From Glutamicibacter ardleyensis (GTDB taxonomy: Bacteria > Actinomycetota > Actinomycetes > Actinomycetales > Micrococcaceae): a stretch of DNA of 64,000 bases. The notes under the pieces were generated by a model. The model did no database searches. It saw nothing but the letters and a program-made list of their open reading frames with translations, and was not told where the DNA came from. Numbering within the stretch: the first letter of the stretch is position 1; each line of letters begins with the position of its first letter. Of this stretch, positions 16,596-27,244 are shown in pieces. The stretch spans positions 95,072 to 159,071 of the forward strand of contig NZ_BMKX01000005.1 of NCBI RefSeq assembly GCF_014644555.1, given 5' to 3'. Made by a program: the position numbers and the translations under genes.

Positions 16596-19500
16596 ATGTC
16601 TGCGCCACGCTTTTTGCCACGTGCTCTTCTCAAACGCCAACAAATCGCTTTCCTGGCGCTTTTTTCGGCTCTCAAATCCATCGGGTTAATTCTTGTAGCC
16701 TATGCGCTAGCTACATGGATTGCACAGATGTCGGTGGGTCAAGAATACTCACCGACGTTACTGTGGATGGCCTTGGGCGGGGCAGTGCTTCGTACGGTCG
16801 GGGTCTGGGCACTGAATGCTGGGGCTCGACGTGTAGGAGCCGGCGCTAAAGAAAAGATGCGTTCTAATCTTGTCGCCACCGTGGCGGCCCGTCCCGGAAT
16901 CGTTGGACATCCGAGCCATGACCAGACGGTGGCGCAGACTGCCACACTTGCCAGCCACGGTGTGGAAAAGCTCGACGACTACTTCACCAAATTCATCCCA
17001 GCGCTCATTGGCGCCGCGCTAATCCCGTTGCTCTTAGGCATATATATTCTGAGCATTGACTGGCTCAGCGCGCTGATCTTGCTGTTGACGATTCCCCTGA
17101 TACCGATATTCATGGCGCTCATTGGGATGCACACACAAGACACCATTGCACAGTCCCAAAACAAACTTGATGCGCTGGCTAATCAGCTCTTCGAACTTGC
17201 CCAAGGGCTACCCGCGTTGTTAGGACTAGGCCGAGCACAATCGCAGGGGCACGCCATCAGGCAGGTCAGCGAACGCTACCGGGTGGCGACCATGGCCAAC
17301 CTGAAAACAGTATTCATGTCCAGCTTCTGGCTCGAGTTGATTTCTACGTTGTCCGTCGCAGTACTCGCGGTAGTAATCGGCGTGCGACTGGTCGGCGGGA
17401 ATATGGATTTGGCCGCCGGACTGACTATCTTGATTCTTGCTCCGGAACTGTTCGTTGCGCTTCGCGAGGTGGGTTCGGCCTACCATGCGGCAGACGATGG
17501 GTTAGCAGCCTTTGCCCGGTACGAAAAACAGATCCAAGCGACACCCAAAAAGCAGCTACAAAAAGCAGTCTGCACGGCCCCCGCTGGGCATGTCCTAGAA
17601 ATTGAAAACCTGAGCCTGCAATATCAGCACACAAACTATATTTATCAGGATTTCAATCTCACCTTGCAGGCCGGTGAACGAAAGATTCTGAGCAATGCCA
17701 GTGGTACCGGAAAAACGAGCCTACTGAAACTTATTGCCGAAACCCACACCAGTAACAATGAATTTGCCAGCGAGCTGGTTAGCGGCACAATTCACGTCTG
17801 CGCAGAACTCGCAATGATCAGTCAGCATCCCCGGTTCAATGAGGCGACCGGTGCCGCGCAACTCGCACAAGATGTTCCTCAGGCCTCCACCTCGTTCGTA
17901 CAATCCATGGCGACTGAACTAAACCTCCTTGAGATGTTGCCACGGTCCATCGGGGAGTACTCGCCCGGTGAGCTACGCAGGTTAGAAGTTCTGCGTGCGC
18001 TAGTACGGGTACACAGCGTTCCCGAATGTAATCTCTTACTGGCAGATGAACCCACCGCTCATCTAGACGAAGACAATGCCGACAGTGTGCGGCGGCTGCT
18101 TACCGAAGTACCAGCGCGGTGCGCAATACTCATTGCCAGCCATGATCCGCTAATCGACCACAGCATTCCGCGGCAGAGCGTGCACGACGTTAGCTCCACA
18201 GCGGACATCACTAGCCAGCAATTCGCCGCTCCGACCGACGATGATTTGCAAGCTGCCGCACTCAATCCGCGTGATTGGAACCCACGCCGCGAGGTTGTTG
18301 GACGCTACACTTCGGCCCGCAAGGCCCTTTGCTACGGGGTGCTGGCCATACTCTGCGCGGTGGCGCTCGCCGGATTGAGCGGATGGTTGATCGTCGAGTC
18401 CAGCTACCAGCCTGCCATCTTGCATCTGACCGTTGCCTTCGTGATGGTTCGAACTCTAGGTATCGGCCGAGCGGTCTTTAGATACCTGGAACAACTGGCC
18501 ATCCACGACGCAGTACTCAGCTACGCCGGAGCTCTGCGTGAAAAATTGTGGAATGCCATGGTCGCTAACCCCACGCAATGGGGAGTGATGAGCCGGTCCT
18601 CACTGGTTCTGCGCTACCTGCTGGCCGAAGTTGATGAGCTACGAGACGGCATCGCCCGGGTACTCTTTCCACCCCTGCAGGCAACGTTGGTCTGGGTTAC
18701 CGCCACCGTGGTGCTGTATCTCATTCAGACAGAATTCGGATACCTCGCCCTGACCGCAGGGCTACTATTGCTTTTCCCCGTCCGGTGGCTGGTGAAAACC
18801 GTGGAGGGACGCCACCTGGCTATGCAACTGCAGCATCGCTTACAGGTGAACCAACTGGTTCTCTCGATCTTGCGACATAAAGAAGCCCTACGCGCCTTCG
18901 AAGCGTTGGACAGGCTGCTACACAAGCTCACCGGAGCCGAGCAACACAACACCGAACGAATTCGACGCCACGCCTATGGGCAGGGCACCGCGCCGGCCCT
19001 AGCAACATTGATAACAGTCCTGCTGTCGGTGGTCCTAGTTCTAGTCTCAGACGTAAGCGCTTCGTACACGGCCCTGGCGGTCTTATTGGCTCTCTCCCTA
19101 GGCGAGCCGGCGTCCAACGCCCTGAACGCGGTTCAACAAGGTCGGGCGCTGAACGAGCTGACCGGGCAACTCGCCCGTAGGGGGATCGACCAACCCGAAC
19201 AACTTACCGAAGCCGCTAACAACGACGAGCCAAATTTCACCGTCCACGGGTATCGGCTCAAGGATTTAGCACTAGGCTACGTACCGGGTGTCGCGGTGCT
19301 CTCCGGTCTGGATGCCGAGATTCGGCCCGGTCAATGGACCGCACTGACCGGATCCTCGGGGTCGGGAAAATCAACACTCATGACAGCACTGCTTGGCGCG
19401 CTACCTGCCAGCGCCGGAACGCTAGAGGCAATTGACGAGCACGGGAACTACCGGCCAATGCGACAAGGTTCCATTGGCTCGGTTGCCTGGTGTCCACAAG

Positions 19501-19931
19501 AGGCGCACCTCTTTGACTCGACACTGCGTCGAAACCTCAACCTTGCGGTGCCCACCGACCTGGCAGCCTCTGATGAACAGCTCATCGAAGTGTTGCACCA
19601 TGTAGGGCTTGGTCGCTGGTATGCCGATGAACCCGATGGATTAGATACCCGCATCGGTAGCGGGGGACACCGGCTTTCCGGAGGACAACGCTGCAAACTG
19701 GCGGTGGCTCGCGCTCTAATTGGGGGACACCACACGATCCTGCTCGATGAACCCACCGCACACCTCGGCGTGGATGAAAGCACAGAGCTAATCCACACGC
19801 TCCGTGCAGCGCTCGCCGGTCGGACGGTCGTACTGATCACCCATGACACGAGACTTGCACAAATGTGTGAGGGTTCGATCAATTTGACCGAACCCTCACA
19901 CCAGCTGACTAACTTATTGCCAAGGAGTTAG
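16596..19931 (+). CDS. cydDC: CydD-CydC fused ABC transporter (thiol reductant exporter for cytochrome bd assembly)
   Basis: A 1111-aa fusion of two ABC half-transporters. CydDC exports glutathione/cysteine-type reductants and is required for cytochrome bd assembly. The N-terminal half has a membrane domain (about 1-320) and a nucleotide-binding domain with unusual motifs: Walker [10 protein letters not shown] (about 366, Asn at the first Gly position), signature YSPGE instead of LSGGQ (about 453), Walker [13 protein letters not shown] and ASHD. The C-terminal half has a second membrane domain (about 570-860) and a canonical domain: [10 protein letters not shown] (about 917), RLSGGQ (about 1026), [11 protein letters not shown] and ITHD. 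It is last in the cyd operon, and its end overlaps the convergent parC by 4 bases. Confidence 0.92.
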   Translation: MSAPRFLPRALLKRQQIAFLALFSALKSIGLILVAYALATWIAQMSVGQEYSPTLLWMALGGAVLRTVGVWALNAGARRVGAGAKEKMRSNLVATVAARPGIVGHPSHDQTVAQTATLASHGVEKLDDYFTKFIPALIGAALIPLLLGIYILSIDWLSALILLLTIPLIPIFMALIGMHTQDTIAQSQNKLDALANQLFELAQGLPALLGLGRAQSQGHAIRQVSERYRVATMANLKTVFMSSFWLELISTLSVAVLAVVIGVRLVGGNMDLAAGLTILILAPELFVALREVGSAYHAADDGLAAFARYEKQIQATPKKQLQKAVCTAPAGHVLEIENLSLQYQHTNYIYQDFNLTLQAGERKILSNASGTGKTSLLKLIAETHTSNNEFASELVSGTIHVCAELAMISQHPRFNEATGAAQLAQDVPQASTSFVQSMATELNLLEMLPRSIGEYSPGELRRLEVLRALVRVHSVPECNLLLADEPTAHLDEDNADSVRRLLTEVPARCAILIASHDPLIDHSIPRQSVHDVSSTADITSQQFAAPTDDDLQAAALNPRDWNPRREVVGRYTSARKALCYGVLAILCAVALAGLSGWLIVESSYQPAILHLTVAFVMVRTLGIGRAVFRYLEQLAIHDAVLSYAGALREKLWNAMVANPTQWGVMSRSSLVLRYLLAEVDELRDGIARVLFPPLQATLVWVTATVVLYLIQTEFGYLALTAGLLLLFPVRWLVKTVEGRHLAMQLQHRLQVNQLVLSILRHKEALRAFEALDRLLHKLTGAEQHNTERIRRHAYGQGTAPALATLITVLLSVVLVLVSDVSASYTALAVLLALSLGEPASNALNAVQQGRALNELTGQLARRGIDQPEQLTEAANNDEPNFTVHGYRLKDLALGYVPGVAVLSGLDAEIRPGQWTALTGSSGSGKSTLMTALLGALPASAGTLEAIDEHGNYRPMRQGSIGSVAWCPQEAHLFDSTLRRNLNLAVPTDLAASDEQLIEVLHHVGLGRWYADEPDGLDTRIGSGGHRLSGGQRCKLAVARALIGGHHTILLDEPTAHLGVDESTELIHTLRAALAGRTVVLITHDTRLAQMCEGSINLTEPSHQLTNLLPRS

Positions 19932-22561
19932 AGCAGTACACCGCCGTCAGAGAACGGCAACGTGTCCTCACCGGGATGCAGCTCAGGCTTTGCGCGCGGC
20001 TTAGTCACTGGTGCGACGCTAGGGCTAGGTGGGGTTGGTTCCTCGGGCAGGCCTTGGGCCGCAGCGCCGGCGACTGGTGATTGGCGAACAAGGGTGCCAC
20101 CAAGAATGTTGATCGTTTGCGCCAACGGGGCACCGGTCCCGTCTCGCTTGGCGAACTCGGTGGGCAAGGCACGAACCACCCCGGCGGTTGAGCTTGCGCG
20201 GGCTGGACCATGGCCGGCGTAACCCAATACCAAGTAGTCCTCGCCCTTGGCGAAGCGGTGTGCCCTGACGCCTGCGGTAGCACGCCCCTTGGCCGGGAAC
20301 TCGCTAAAGAGACTGATCTTCACCGACTGGCCAGAAGTGCCGGGTAAGGTTTGTGAGCCGGCCGCGATGGTGGCCACCACGGCGTCATCATTTGCCTCGC
20401 CCACCACACCGAAGTGAATGACCTGATCCTCTGCGGAGAGTTTGATGCCCGCCATACCCGACGCGGTGCGTCCCTGCGGGCGAACTGCACTGGTAGCAAA
20501 ACGTAGAAGTTGTGCCTGCCGGGTGACAAAAACCAGCTCATCATTGTCACCGGCTGGTGCTGCAGCAACGACCGAATCGCCCTCCTTCAACGTGATGACC
20601 TCAAATTCATCGCGGTTCAGCGGATAGTCCGGAGTAACTCGCTTGACCACACCGTTCTTAGTGCCCAAGGCGAAGACTTGATTCAATGGCAGCAACGCCA
20701 CCACTCGTTCACGCTTTTCGAGTTTGAGGAACTCATCAACCGGAACACCATTTGCCAGCTGCGGGAATCCATGAGTTTCGGGCAGCACGGGGACATCGAT
20801 CAAGGAGATTCGAATCATTCGCCCATGAGTCGTCAACGCACCAATTTCACCGCGTGCGGTGGAAGGCACTTGTGATGAAAGTACGTCATGTTTGATTCGG
20901 GCGGAGGCGAAGTCAAGGGGTGCTCGGTCATGGGTGCGGGCGATTTGCCCGGTAGCCGAGAGCAAAACGAAGCAAGGAGAATCTGAGACTTCCAAAGCGA
21001 GCTTCGCTGTTTTCCCGGTGCCTACCGCCTCTGGAAGAGCGGTGCCCTTCAACGGTTCCAAGGCGGAGGACTTGTTCAGCTTGGTACGTCGTGGAGTGCC
21101 GAAGGTCTCTGCTATCTGGCCGAGTTCCTCGGAGACAAGCGCTCGCAGGATCTTGTCGTCGCCCAGAATTTTACGTAATTCTTCGATTTCGGCGCGTAGC
21201 TGTTCGGCTTCGGCCTCTAGCTCGATGCGTGAGTATTTAGTTAGTTGACGCAGACGCAGTTCAAGGATGTGGCTTGCTTGGGGCTCGCTTAGATCAAAGA
21301 CTGTCATCAGTCGTTCACGGGCTTCGGCGGTCTGCTCTGAGGAGCGGATAATCGCGATCACGTCATCAATATCGACAATCGCAACCAGCAAACCTTCAAC
21401 CAGGTGCAAACGATCTTCGCGTTTAGCCAGGCGGTGCGCGGTACGTCGGCGCACCACGTCGATGCGGTGATCTACATATACGCTCAACAATTCGCGCAGA
21501 CCCAAGGTGCGTGGCTGCCCCTCAACCAACGTCACATTGTTGATGCCGAAGGAGTCTTCCAGTGGCGTGTATTTGTACAAAGCCGCCAACACGGCGTTCG
21601 GATTAAAACCGTTCTTCAACTCAATAACGAGTTTTAGTCCGTGATGACGATCGGTGAGGTCAACGACGTCGGAGACGCCGACAATTTTCTTGTTGTTAAC
21701 GCCGTCTTTGATCTTTTCAATGACCTTCTCCGGGCCCACCGTGTACGGCAGTTCGGTGAAGACCAATGCTGACTTGCGTGCGGAAATCTGTTCCAAGGCA
21801 ACGGTGGCACGGGTACGGAACGCGCCACGGCCGGTACGGTAGGCATCCTTCACCCCGTCGAGCCCCACGATCGTTCCGCCGGAGGGCAGATCCGGGCCTG
21901 GAACGATTTTCATGAGTTCTTCGACCGTAGCATCCGGATTTTCGATCAAATGCTGAGTTGCCGCAATCACTTCACCCAGATTATGCGGTGCCATATTTGT
22001 GGCCATGCCCACCGCGATACCGGTAGTGCCGTTGACCAAAAGGTTCGGGAATGCGGCGGGAAGCACCTCGGGCTGCATGAACTGATTGTCATAGTTCGGG
22101 ACGAAGTTCACCACGTCTTCGTCGAGGTTGGCGGTCATGGCTACCGCGGAAGCAGCCAGTCGGGCCTCGGTATAACGTGCCGCTGCCGGGCCATCATCAA
22201 GGGAGCCGAAATTTCCGTGGCCGTCAATCAGTGGCAAACGCAGTGAAAAGTCTTGGGACAGTCGGACCATGGCATCATAGATCGCAGTGTCGCCGTGTGG
22301 GTGTAGTTTACCCATCACTTCACCGACCACGCGAGCGGACTTTACATGGCCTTTTTCTGGGCGCAAACCCATTTGAGACATTTGGAAAAGTATCCGTCGT
22401 TGCACCGGCTTCAAACCATCTCGGGCATCAGGGAGCGCGCGTGAGTAGATCACCGAGTAGGCGTACTCCAAGAAGGAGGATTCCATTTCGCTGGTGACAT
22501 CAATATCGACGATGTTCTCGACGAAATCCTCTGGGATCTCAGGGGTTTTTTTGCGAGCCAT
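19928..22561 (-). CDS. parC: Type IIA topoisomerase subunit A (topoisomerase IV ParC / GyrA-like)
   Basis: DNA breakage-reunion subunit (877 aa). The N-terminal part has [30 protein letters not shown] and [15 protein letters not shown]. The catalytic tyrosine is in AARYTEARL (about residue 129). A coiled-coil region precedes the C-terminal beta-pinwheel (about 510-840). I do not see the intact GyrA-box QRRGGKG that gyrase needs for wrapping, supporting topoisomerase IV. The best family start is ATG 22561 ([13 protein letters not shown]); in-frame ATG 22582 and GTG 22594 add 7 and 11 residues. It partners with parE, from which it is separated by the blaI-M56/cyd block. Confidence 0.88.
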   Translation of the reverse strand: MARKKTPEIPEDFVENIVDIDVTSEMESSFLEYAYSVIYSRALPDARDGLKPVQRRILFQMSQMGLRPEKGHVKSARVVGEVMGKLHPHGDTAIYDAMVRLSQDFSLRLPLIDGHGNFGSLDDGPAAARYTEARLAASAVAMTANLDEDVVNFVPNYDNQFMQPEVLPAAFPNLLVNGTTGIAVGMATNMAPHNLGEVIAATQHLIENPDATVEELMKIVPGPDLPSGGTIVGLDGVKDAYRTGRGAFRTRATVALEQISARKSALVFTELPYTVGPEKVIEKIKDGVNNKKIVGVSDVVDLTDRHHGLKLVIELKNGFNPNAVLAALYKYTPLEDSFGINNVTLVEGQPRTLGLRELLSVYVDHRIDVVRRRTAHRLAKREDRLHLVEGLLVAIVDIDDVIAIIRSSEQTAEARERLMTVFDLSEPQASHILELRLRQLTKYSRIELEAEAEQLRAEIEELRKILGDDKILRALVSEELGQIAETFGTPRRTKLNKSSALEPLKGTALPEAVGTGKTAKLALEVSDSPCFVLLSATGQIARTHDRAPLDFASARIKHDVLSSQVPSTARGEIGALTTHGRMIRISLIDVPVLPETHGFPQLANGVPVDEFLKLEKRERVVALLPLNQVFALGTKNGVVKRVTPDYPLNRDEFEVITLKEGDSVVAAAPAGDNDELVFVTRQAQLLRFATSAVRPQGRTASGMAGIKLSAEDQVIHFGVVGEANDDAVVATIAAGSQTLPGTSGQSVKISLFSEFPAKGRATAGVRAHRFAKGEDYLVLGYAGHGPARASSTAGVVRALPTEFAKRDGTGAPLAQTINILGGTLVRQSPVAGAAAQGLPEEPTPPSPSVAPVTKPRAKPELHPGEDTLPFSDGGVLL

Positions 22562-22661
22562 TACTCTGTCTACGCCCTTCATCTGCTGCTTCACGGCCTA
22601 AAATGTTCTACTTTCGTGTTGCGTCTGGGCGCAAACACGAAAGCGCGACTATTCTAAGCCT

Positions 22662-25322
22662 ATGGTGGATCGTAAACTTTCAGCGGCATATCCAGCCCAC
22701 TGGGAAGCAGATGTTGTTCTTCGCGATGGCACGACCGCGCATCTAAGGCCAATTACGCCCAAAGATGCTCAAGCCTTGCAAGAAATGCATAAACAGCAAT
22801 CTGAAACTTCGGTTTACCTACGCTATTTTACGTACAAGTCATCGCTGACTCCTAAAGAACTCGACCGCTTCACCAATGTAGATCATCACAACCGGGTGGC
22901 GTTTACCGTGGTTCGCGGTTCAAAAATCATCGGGGTTGGCCGTTATGACCGTTTGGATGATCCCACCGAAGCCGAAGTGGCGTTTAACGTTTCTGACGAA
23001 TATCAAGGCACTGGTATTGGATCCATCCTGCTCGAACACCTTGCGGCAGCAGGGCGTGAAAACGGCATAGAGAAATTTACAGCTGAGATTTTGCCGGAAA
23101 ATCGAAAGATGCTCACTGTTTTCTCAGATGCAGGTTACGCCGTGGCACGGCACTTTGAAGATGGCGTAATCATGCTTGAATTCCCCATCAACCCCACCGA
23201 TAAATCTCGTGAAGTGACCGAAGCCCGCGAACACCGTGCCGAAGCAAGTAGTGTGGCAGCGATTCTGGCACCCACTGCGGTCGCTGTCATTGGTGCTAGC
23301 CGGTCTTGGGGGAGTATTGGGCACGATGTGCTTGATCGACTGGTCGAAGGCCGTTTCTCTGGAACCGTCTATGCGGTAAATGAGCAGGCCTTCGAAGTGG
23401 GCGGCTTGACCAGCTACGGAAAAATTACCGAGGTGCCCGGCCCGGTAGATCTGGCTATTATTTGTGTGCCTCGCGAACGTGTACTGGAAACCATTACGGA
23501 GTGCGGCGCCCACGGAGTTAAAAGCCTGATTATTATGACTGCCGGCTACGAATCGGTGGAGGGACTCCTGGCGCAACGCGAACTTGTGGCTCTGGCCCGC
23601 GCCAATGGCATGCGTGTGGTCGGTCCTGCCTCATTGGGCGTGCTGAACACAGACCCGGCTATCCGGCTCAACGCCTCGCTGGCTAGGGAATTACCAATTG
23701 CTGGCAAGGTTGGCCTGTTTAGCCAGTCGGCTGCCATGGGCATCGTCCTGCAAGGCGCGGCAATGCAACGAGGGGTGGGCCAGAGCAGCGCCATCTCGGC
23801 CGGCCTACGCGCAGATGTATCTGGCAATGATGCGATGCAGTATTTTGAAGATGACGAACGAACCGCGGTACTCGCCATGCATCTTGAGTCTTTCGGTAAT
23901 CCACGTAAATTCTCGCGCATCGCTCGCCGTCTGGCACGCAGCAAGCCCGTGATCGTGGCGAAATCAGATCTACTCGGGCGCCGACTTCCACCGGGGCATT
24001 CGGTACGTTTAGGCGAAGCTCCGCCTGAGGCGTTGAACGCGATGCTCCGCCAATCCGGGGTAATTCGAGTCAGATCTATCGAAGAGTTGATGGACGTCGC
24101 TTCGTTGCTCTCCGTTTTCCCTGCTCCGGCCGGACCGCAAGTTGCGGTGCTCTCCAACTCTTTGACGTTAGCTGAAGTCGTTTGTGATGTCAGCGAAGGA
24201 CGGAATTTGTTCGCTACCGCGCAACGAGAAGAGCTTGATTATTCGCAGGGGCAATCGCGCTCCACGGCGATACTACGAGCCCGGGTCAGGGATCTGGTTC
24301 AGGACCCGCAGGTGCACGCCGTGGTGGTGGCCCATTTGCCGGATCTGGGCATGGACGTCAAGTCGGTCATTAAAGTGCTCTCCGAATTTAGCGGACAAGA
24401 CAAACCAGTTATTGCATTGATGACTGGACTGACCGATGCGAAGTTCCGCGAGGGGGTACATCATTCAATTCCCGTGTTTACCTCGCCGACCGAAACGATT
24501 GGTGCTCTGGCTAAGGCCTACGGTTACAGCCAGTGGATGAACATCCCTTACGAACCCTTACCTGAATTTTCGGACGTTGATGCGTCCGCCGCCCACGAAT
24601 ACTTGGAAGAGTTAGTCAACGGCATTTCTGGGACCGAACTTCAAGAACTTACTCATAAACAGTCAGCCAAACTCCTCGGGTTTTATGGCATCAAGGTTTT
24701 TGACTCGAAGGTAGTCAACAGCGCGCAAGAGGCTGTGGCTGCGGCAAATCGACTTGGCTGGCCAGTGGCGCTCAAAGCTAATGACCCGGATCTGCGCCAG
24801 CGCCTAGACCTTGGAGGGGTGCGTCTAAATATTCCTGACGCGCAGAGTTTAGAAGCTAACTTCGAACATATGAGCATGTTGATGGCCGAATACAACGTTC
24901 ACTCCCTCGAAGTGCAAACTATGGCACCGGCAGGACAAGCGTGCGTGATCAAGGCGGTCGAAGATCCGCTCCTTGGACCGGTGATTTCCTTTGGCCTGAG
25001 TGGAGATCCCGTCAATCTGCTTAATGACTGGTCTCATGCCGTGGCGCCGCTGACCATCGAGGATCTTGATACCTTAATCCGCCGGCCGCGTAGCAGTGTG
25101 CGCCTTTTCGGATATCAGGGCTTGCCTGCAGTGGATCTGACGTCGTTGAAAGACTTCATTGCACGTGTCTCGCTACTCAAAGATCACCATCCCTCGATCA
25201 CCATTATGAGCTTCACTCCGGTGAGTGTGGCCCAGGAATCATTGAGTGTGTTGGGTGTCAGCATAAAAATAGGTGATGCCGAACAGCGCACCGACAGTGT
25301 CAGGCGAGCGCTGCGAAGTTGA
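22662..25322 (+). CDS. GNAT acetyltransferase / NDP-forming acyl-CoA synthetase fusion (Pat-like protein acetyltransferase)
   Basis: An 886-aa fusion. Residues about 15-175 form a GNAT domain with the acetyl-CoA loop EYQGTGIGSILLEHLA. From about 195 there is a CoA-binding Rossmann domain (VAVIGASRSWGSIG), then a succinyl-CoA-ligase-like region (VGLFSQSAAMGIVL). The final third (about 650-880) is an ATP-grasp-like domain (HKQSAKLLGFYGIKV; LGWPVALKAND). Relatives act as lysine acetyltransferases that control acyl-CoA synthetases, and the ligase part may be catalytically inactive. I see no cyclic-nucleotide-binding domain. It is divergent from parC and followed by DUF5998 and a phosphodiesterase on the same strand. 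Confidence 0.85.
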   Translation: MVDRKLSAAYPAHWEADVVLRDGTTAHLRPITPKDAQALQEMHKQQSETSVYLRYFTYKSSLTPKELDRFTNVDHHNRVAFTVVRGSKIIGVGRYDRLDDPTEAEVAFNVSDEYQGTGIGSILLEHLAAAGRENGIEKFTAEILPENRKMLTVFSDAGYAVARHFEDGVIMLEFPINPTDKSREVTEAREHRAEASSVAAILAPTAVAVIGASRSWGSIGHDVLDRLVEGRFSGTVYAVNEQAFEVGGLTSYGKITEVPGPVDLAIICVPRERVLETITECGAHGVKSLIIMTAGYESVEGLLAQRELVALARANGMRVVGPASLGVLNTDPAIRLNASLARELPIAGKVGLFSQSAAMGIVLQGAAMQRGVGQSSAISAGLRADVSGNDAMQYFEDDERTAVLAMHLESFGNPRKFSRIARRLARSKPVIVAKSDLLGRRLPPGHSVRLGEAPPEALNAMLRQSGVIRVRSIEELMDVASLLSVFPAPAGPQVAVLSNSLTLAEVVCDVSEGRNLFATAQREELDYSQGQSRSTAILRARVRDLVQDPQVHAVVVAHLPDLGMDVKSVIKVLSEFSGQDKPVIALMTGLTDAKFREGVHHSIPVFTSPTETIGALAKAYGYSQWMNIPYEPLPEFSDVDASAAHEYLEELVNGISGTELQELTHKQSAKLLGFYGIKVFDSKVVNSAQEAVAAANRLGWPVALKANDPDLRQRLDLGGVRLNIPDAQSLEANFEHMSMLMAEYNVHSLEVQTMAPAGQACVIKAVEDPLLGPVISFGLSGDPVNLLNDWSHAVAPLTIEDLDTLIRRPRSSVRLFGYQGLPAVDLTSLKDFIARVSLLKDHHPSITIMSFTPVSVAQESLSVLGVSIKIGDAEQRTDSVRRALRS

Positions 25323-25374
25323 GCTGAGGGCTGGCTTGGATGATTTGGTCGGTAGTACTCGGTAGAATTGGGTT

Positions 25375-25959
25375 ATGAACTCACCAACGTATTCCACTAC
25401 CGCTGGTGCTGAATTGCAGCACGATCTGGTCAGGGCAGGTTTTTACCCGCAGATGGTGCAGGATGTCTTAGCTGAAGCGATGATGTCCCAACCGGTACTT
25501 GACCACTATGTTCATCTTGAGACACACTTTGATCACAACGAAGTGCATCGCCATATTACGGTGATGGTGCTCAGTGAAAAAGTTCTTTACATCATCCACG
25601 TTGATGATCAGCAACTTGATGATCACGGTAAAGACGTCATGGCTCAGGTTTCGACCGAAATGATCGCATTGCACCGAATTGCGTCAGTGGCTACCAACTA
25701 TGTGTATCACCAGCCACAGCACTACCGCACCGGTGATGAAGTGCGAGAATTGACGTTTGGAATGTCTTGGAATGGCACTCGTCGCATTGATTTGGAACCT
25801 GCCTCTTGTGCAGATCCGCAATGTGACGCGGACCATGGACTGAGCGGAACCGCGCAGCCAGAGGACCTGGTAATTCGCGTGAGCGCTGAAGCCGACGGAC
25901 AACGTGCAGTAAATAAAGCGCGTGAGTTCGCGGTCCGTCTTCGCCACGAAACTATCTGA
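25375..25959 (+). CDS. DUF5998 family protein
   Basis: A 194-aa soluble protein of unknown function in the actinobacterial DUF5998 family. The N-terminal portion ELQHDLVRAGFYPQMVQDVL and a His-rich centre (DHYVHLETHFDHNEVHRHI; VYHQPQHYRTGDE) stand out. A CADPQCDADHG segment near 143-153 has two Cys, two Asp and one His. The histidines could bind metal, but no known metal-site pattern is met. It starts at ATG 25375, 52 bases after the GNAT fusion, and the phosphodiesterase gene follows after 6 bases, so the three probably form one operon. Confidence 0.75.
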   Translation: MNSPTYSTTAGAELQHDLVRAGFYPQMVQDVLAEAMMSQPVLDHYVHLETHFDHNEVHRHITVMVLSEKVLYIIHVDDQQLDDHGKDVMAQVSTEMIALHRIASVATNYVYHQPQHYRTGDEVRELTFGMSWNGTRRIDLEPASCADPQCDADHGLSGTAQPEDLVIRVSAEADGQRAVNKAREFAVRLRHETI

Positions 25960-25965
25960 CTAGCT

Positions 25966-27150
25966 ATGAGCCAAGAAATCAGCAATCCGACGTTGCCGAC
26001 GCCGCCGCAAGCCCTGCCGGTTGCTCCGGCTTACGGGCAGTCAACGTTATCGGAGATTCTTCCGTCGGCTGCCACGGCACTCGGCGTTCCCGGGTATCTG
26101 AACCCGTTAGGGCTACAAACCACTAAACGGGTTGCCTTGATCATGGTTGATGGCTTGGGCTGGAATCAATTCAAATCTCATATCGCCCATGCGCCATTTT
26201 TACGTTCGCTCTTTGAACGGGCACAAAAATTAGGTACTGGTTTTCCTTCGACCACTGCGACAAGTTTGAGTAGCTTGGCGATCGGCGTGACGCCGGGGGA
26301 GCATGGCATGCTTGGCTACGATGTCGTCGATCCTGAGCGCCGCCGCGTTGTCAACCAGTTGGGTGGGTGGCCTGCAGATCTGAGCCCCGATGGTTGGCAA
26401 ACCCTTCCCACGATCTTTGAGGCAACGCGTAACCACGGAATTCATGTGGCCTCTGTATCCTTACCATTGTTCGAAAAGTCGGCATTAACTCGTGCCTCTT
26501 TGCGTGGACCAAAATTTTTCGCCGCCAGGCAGACCAGTGCGCGGGCCAGAGCCACCCACGAGATTTTTGCCAAGAATCGTAATGCTCTGGTGTACACGTA
26601 CTTCAACGAGCTGGACAAGGCTGGCCATAAGTTTGGCGTGGACTCTAGCCAGTGGCGAGATTCCCTCGAAGAAATCGACTACGTCATTAAAACGTTAGTT
26701 TCCCGTTTGCCTGAGGAAACCACGGTACTCATCACCGGCGACCACGGAATGGTGGATGTTCCCAGTTCGCAGCGCATTGACTATAGCCTGGAACCGGAAC
26801 TTATAGATGGTGTAGAACTGACCAGTGGTGAACCACGTGGTGTGCAGCTGAGCTTTGCAGCTGAGACTAGCGCGACCCAGCGCCAGCACGTGCGTGAGGC
26901 GTGGCAGCGTGCGTACGGCGCTAAAGCTTGGGTGCTCAGTCGTGAGGAAGCGATTGATCTAGGCTACTTCGGTAAAATTTCAGAAGAACACGCAGCACGC
27001 TTGGGTGACCTGATGATTCTGGCTGCCGAGCCAATTGCATTTTATGATGGCCGCAGAGTCTCTCCCACAGCTTTTGAGATGGTCGGCCAACATGGTTCGT
27101 TGACAGCAGGGGAACGATTTGTGCCGTTATTTACGCTCCGCACTAAATAA
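25966..27150 (+). CDS. Alkaline phosphatase superfamily nucleotide pyrophosphatase/phosphodiesterase
   Basis: A 394-aa hydrolase of the type I phosphodiesterase/nucleotide pyrophosphatase branch of the alkaline phosphatase superfamily. The first metal ligand is in IMVDGLGWNQF, the Thr nucleophile is probably in FPSTTATSLSSLAIG, further ligands are in NELDKAGHKFG and ITGDHGMVD, and the last His is in VGQHGSLTAGE. No signal peptide is evident (the N-terminus is Pro-rich), so a cytosolic role is likely. The substrate is unknown. It is tightly linked to DUF5998 (6-base gap) and followed by a strong terminator. Confidence 0.85.
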   Translation: MSQEISNPTLPTPPQALPVAPAYGQSTLSEILPSAATALGVPGYLNPLGLQTTKRVALIMVDGLGWNQFKSHIAHAPFLRSLFERAQKLGTGFPSTTATSLSSLAIGVTPGEHGMLGYDVVDPERRRVVNQLGGWPADLSPDGWQTLPTIFEATRNHGIHVASVSLPLFEKSALTRASLRGPKFFAARQTSARARATHEIFAKNRNALVYTYFNELDKAGHKFGVDSSQWRDSLEEIDYVIKTLVSRLPEETTVLITGDHGMVDVPSSQRIDYSLEPELIDGVELTSGEPRGVQLSFAAETSATQRQHVREAWQRAYGAKAWVLSREEAIDLGYFGKISEEHAARLGDLMILAAEPIAFYDGRRVSPTAFEMVGQHGSLTAGERFVPLFTLRTK

Positions 27151-27182
27151 TTTACTTGCGTGCTAATGCGCACACATTAAAC

Positions 27183-27230
27183 GTGAGAGGCACCGTGCAA
27201 AGAATATTTGCACGGTGCCTCTCACTTTTC
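27183..27230 (+). terminator. Terminator after the phosphodiesterase gene, between convergent genes
   Basis: GTGAGAGGCACCGTGCAAA (27183-27201) and its perfect complement (27207-27225) form a 19-bp stem with a 5-base loop, followed by TTTTC. It also lies just after the sepH stop (27245, minus), so it may act for both. Confidence 0.88.
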
Positions 27231-27244
27231 GCGGATCCGACTAT

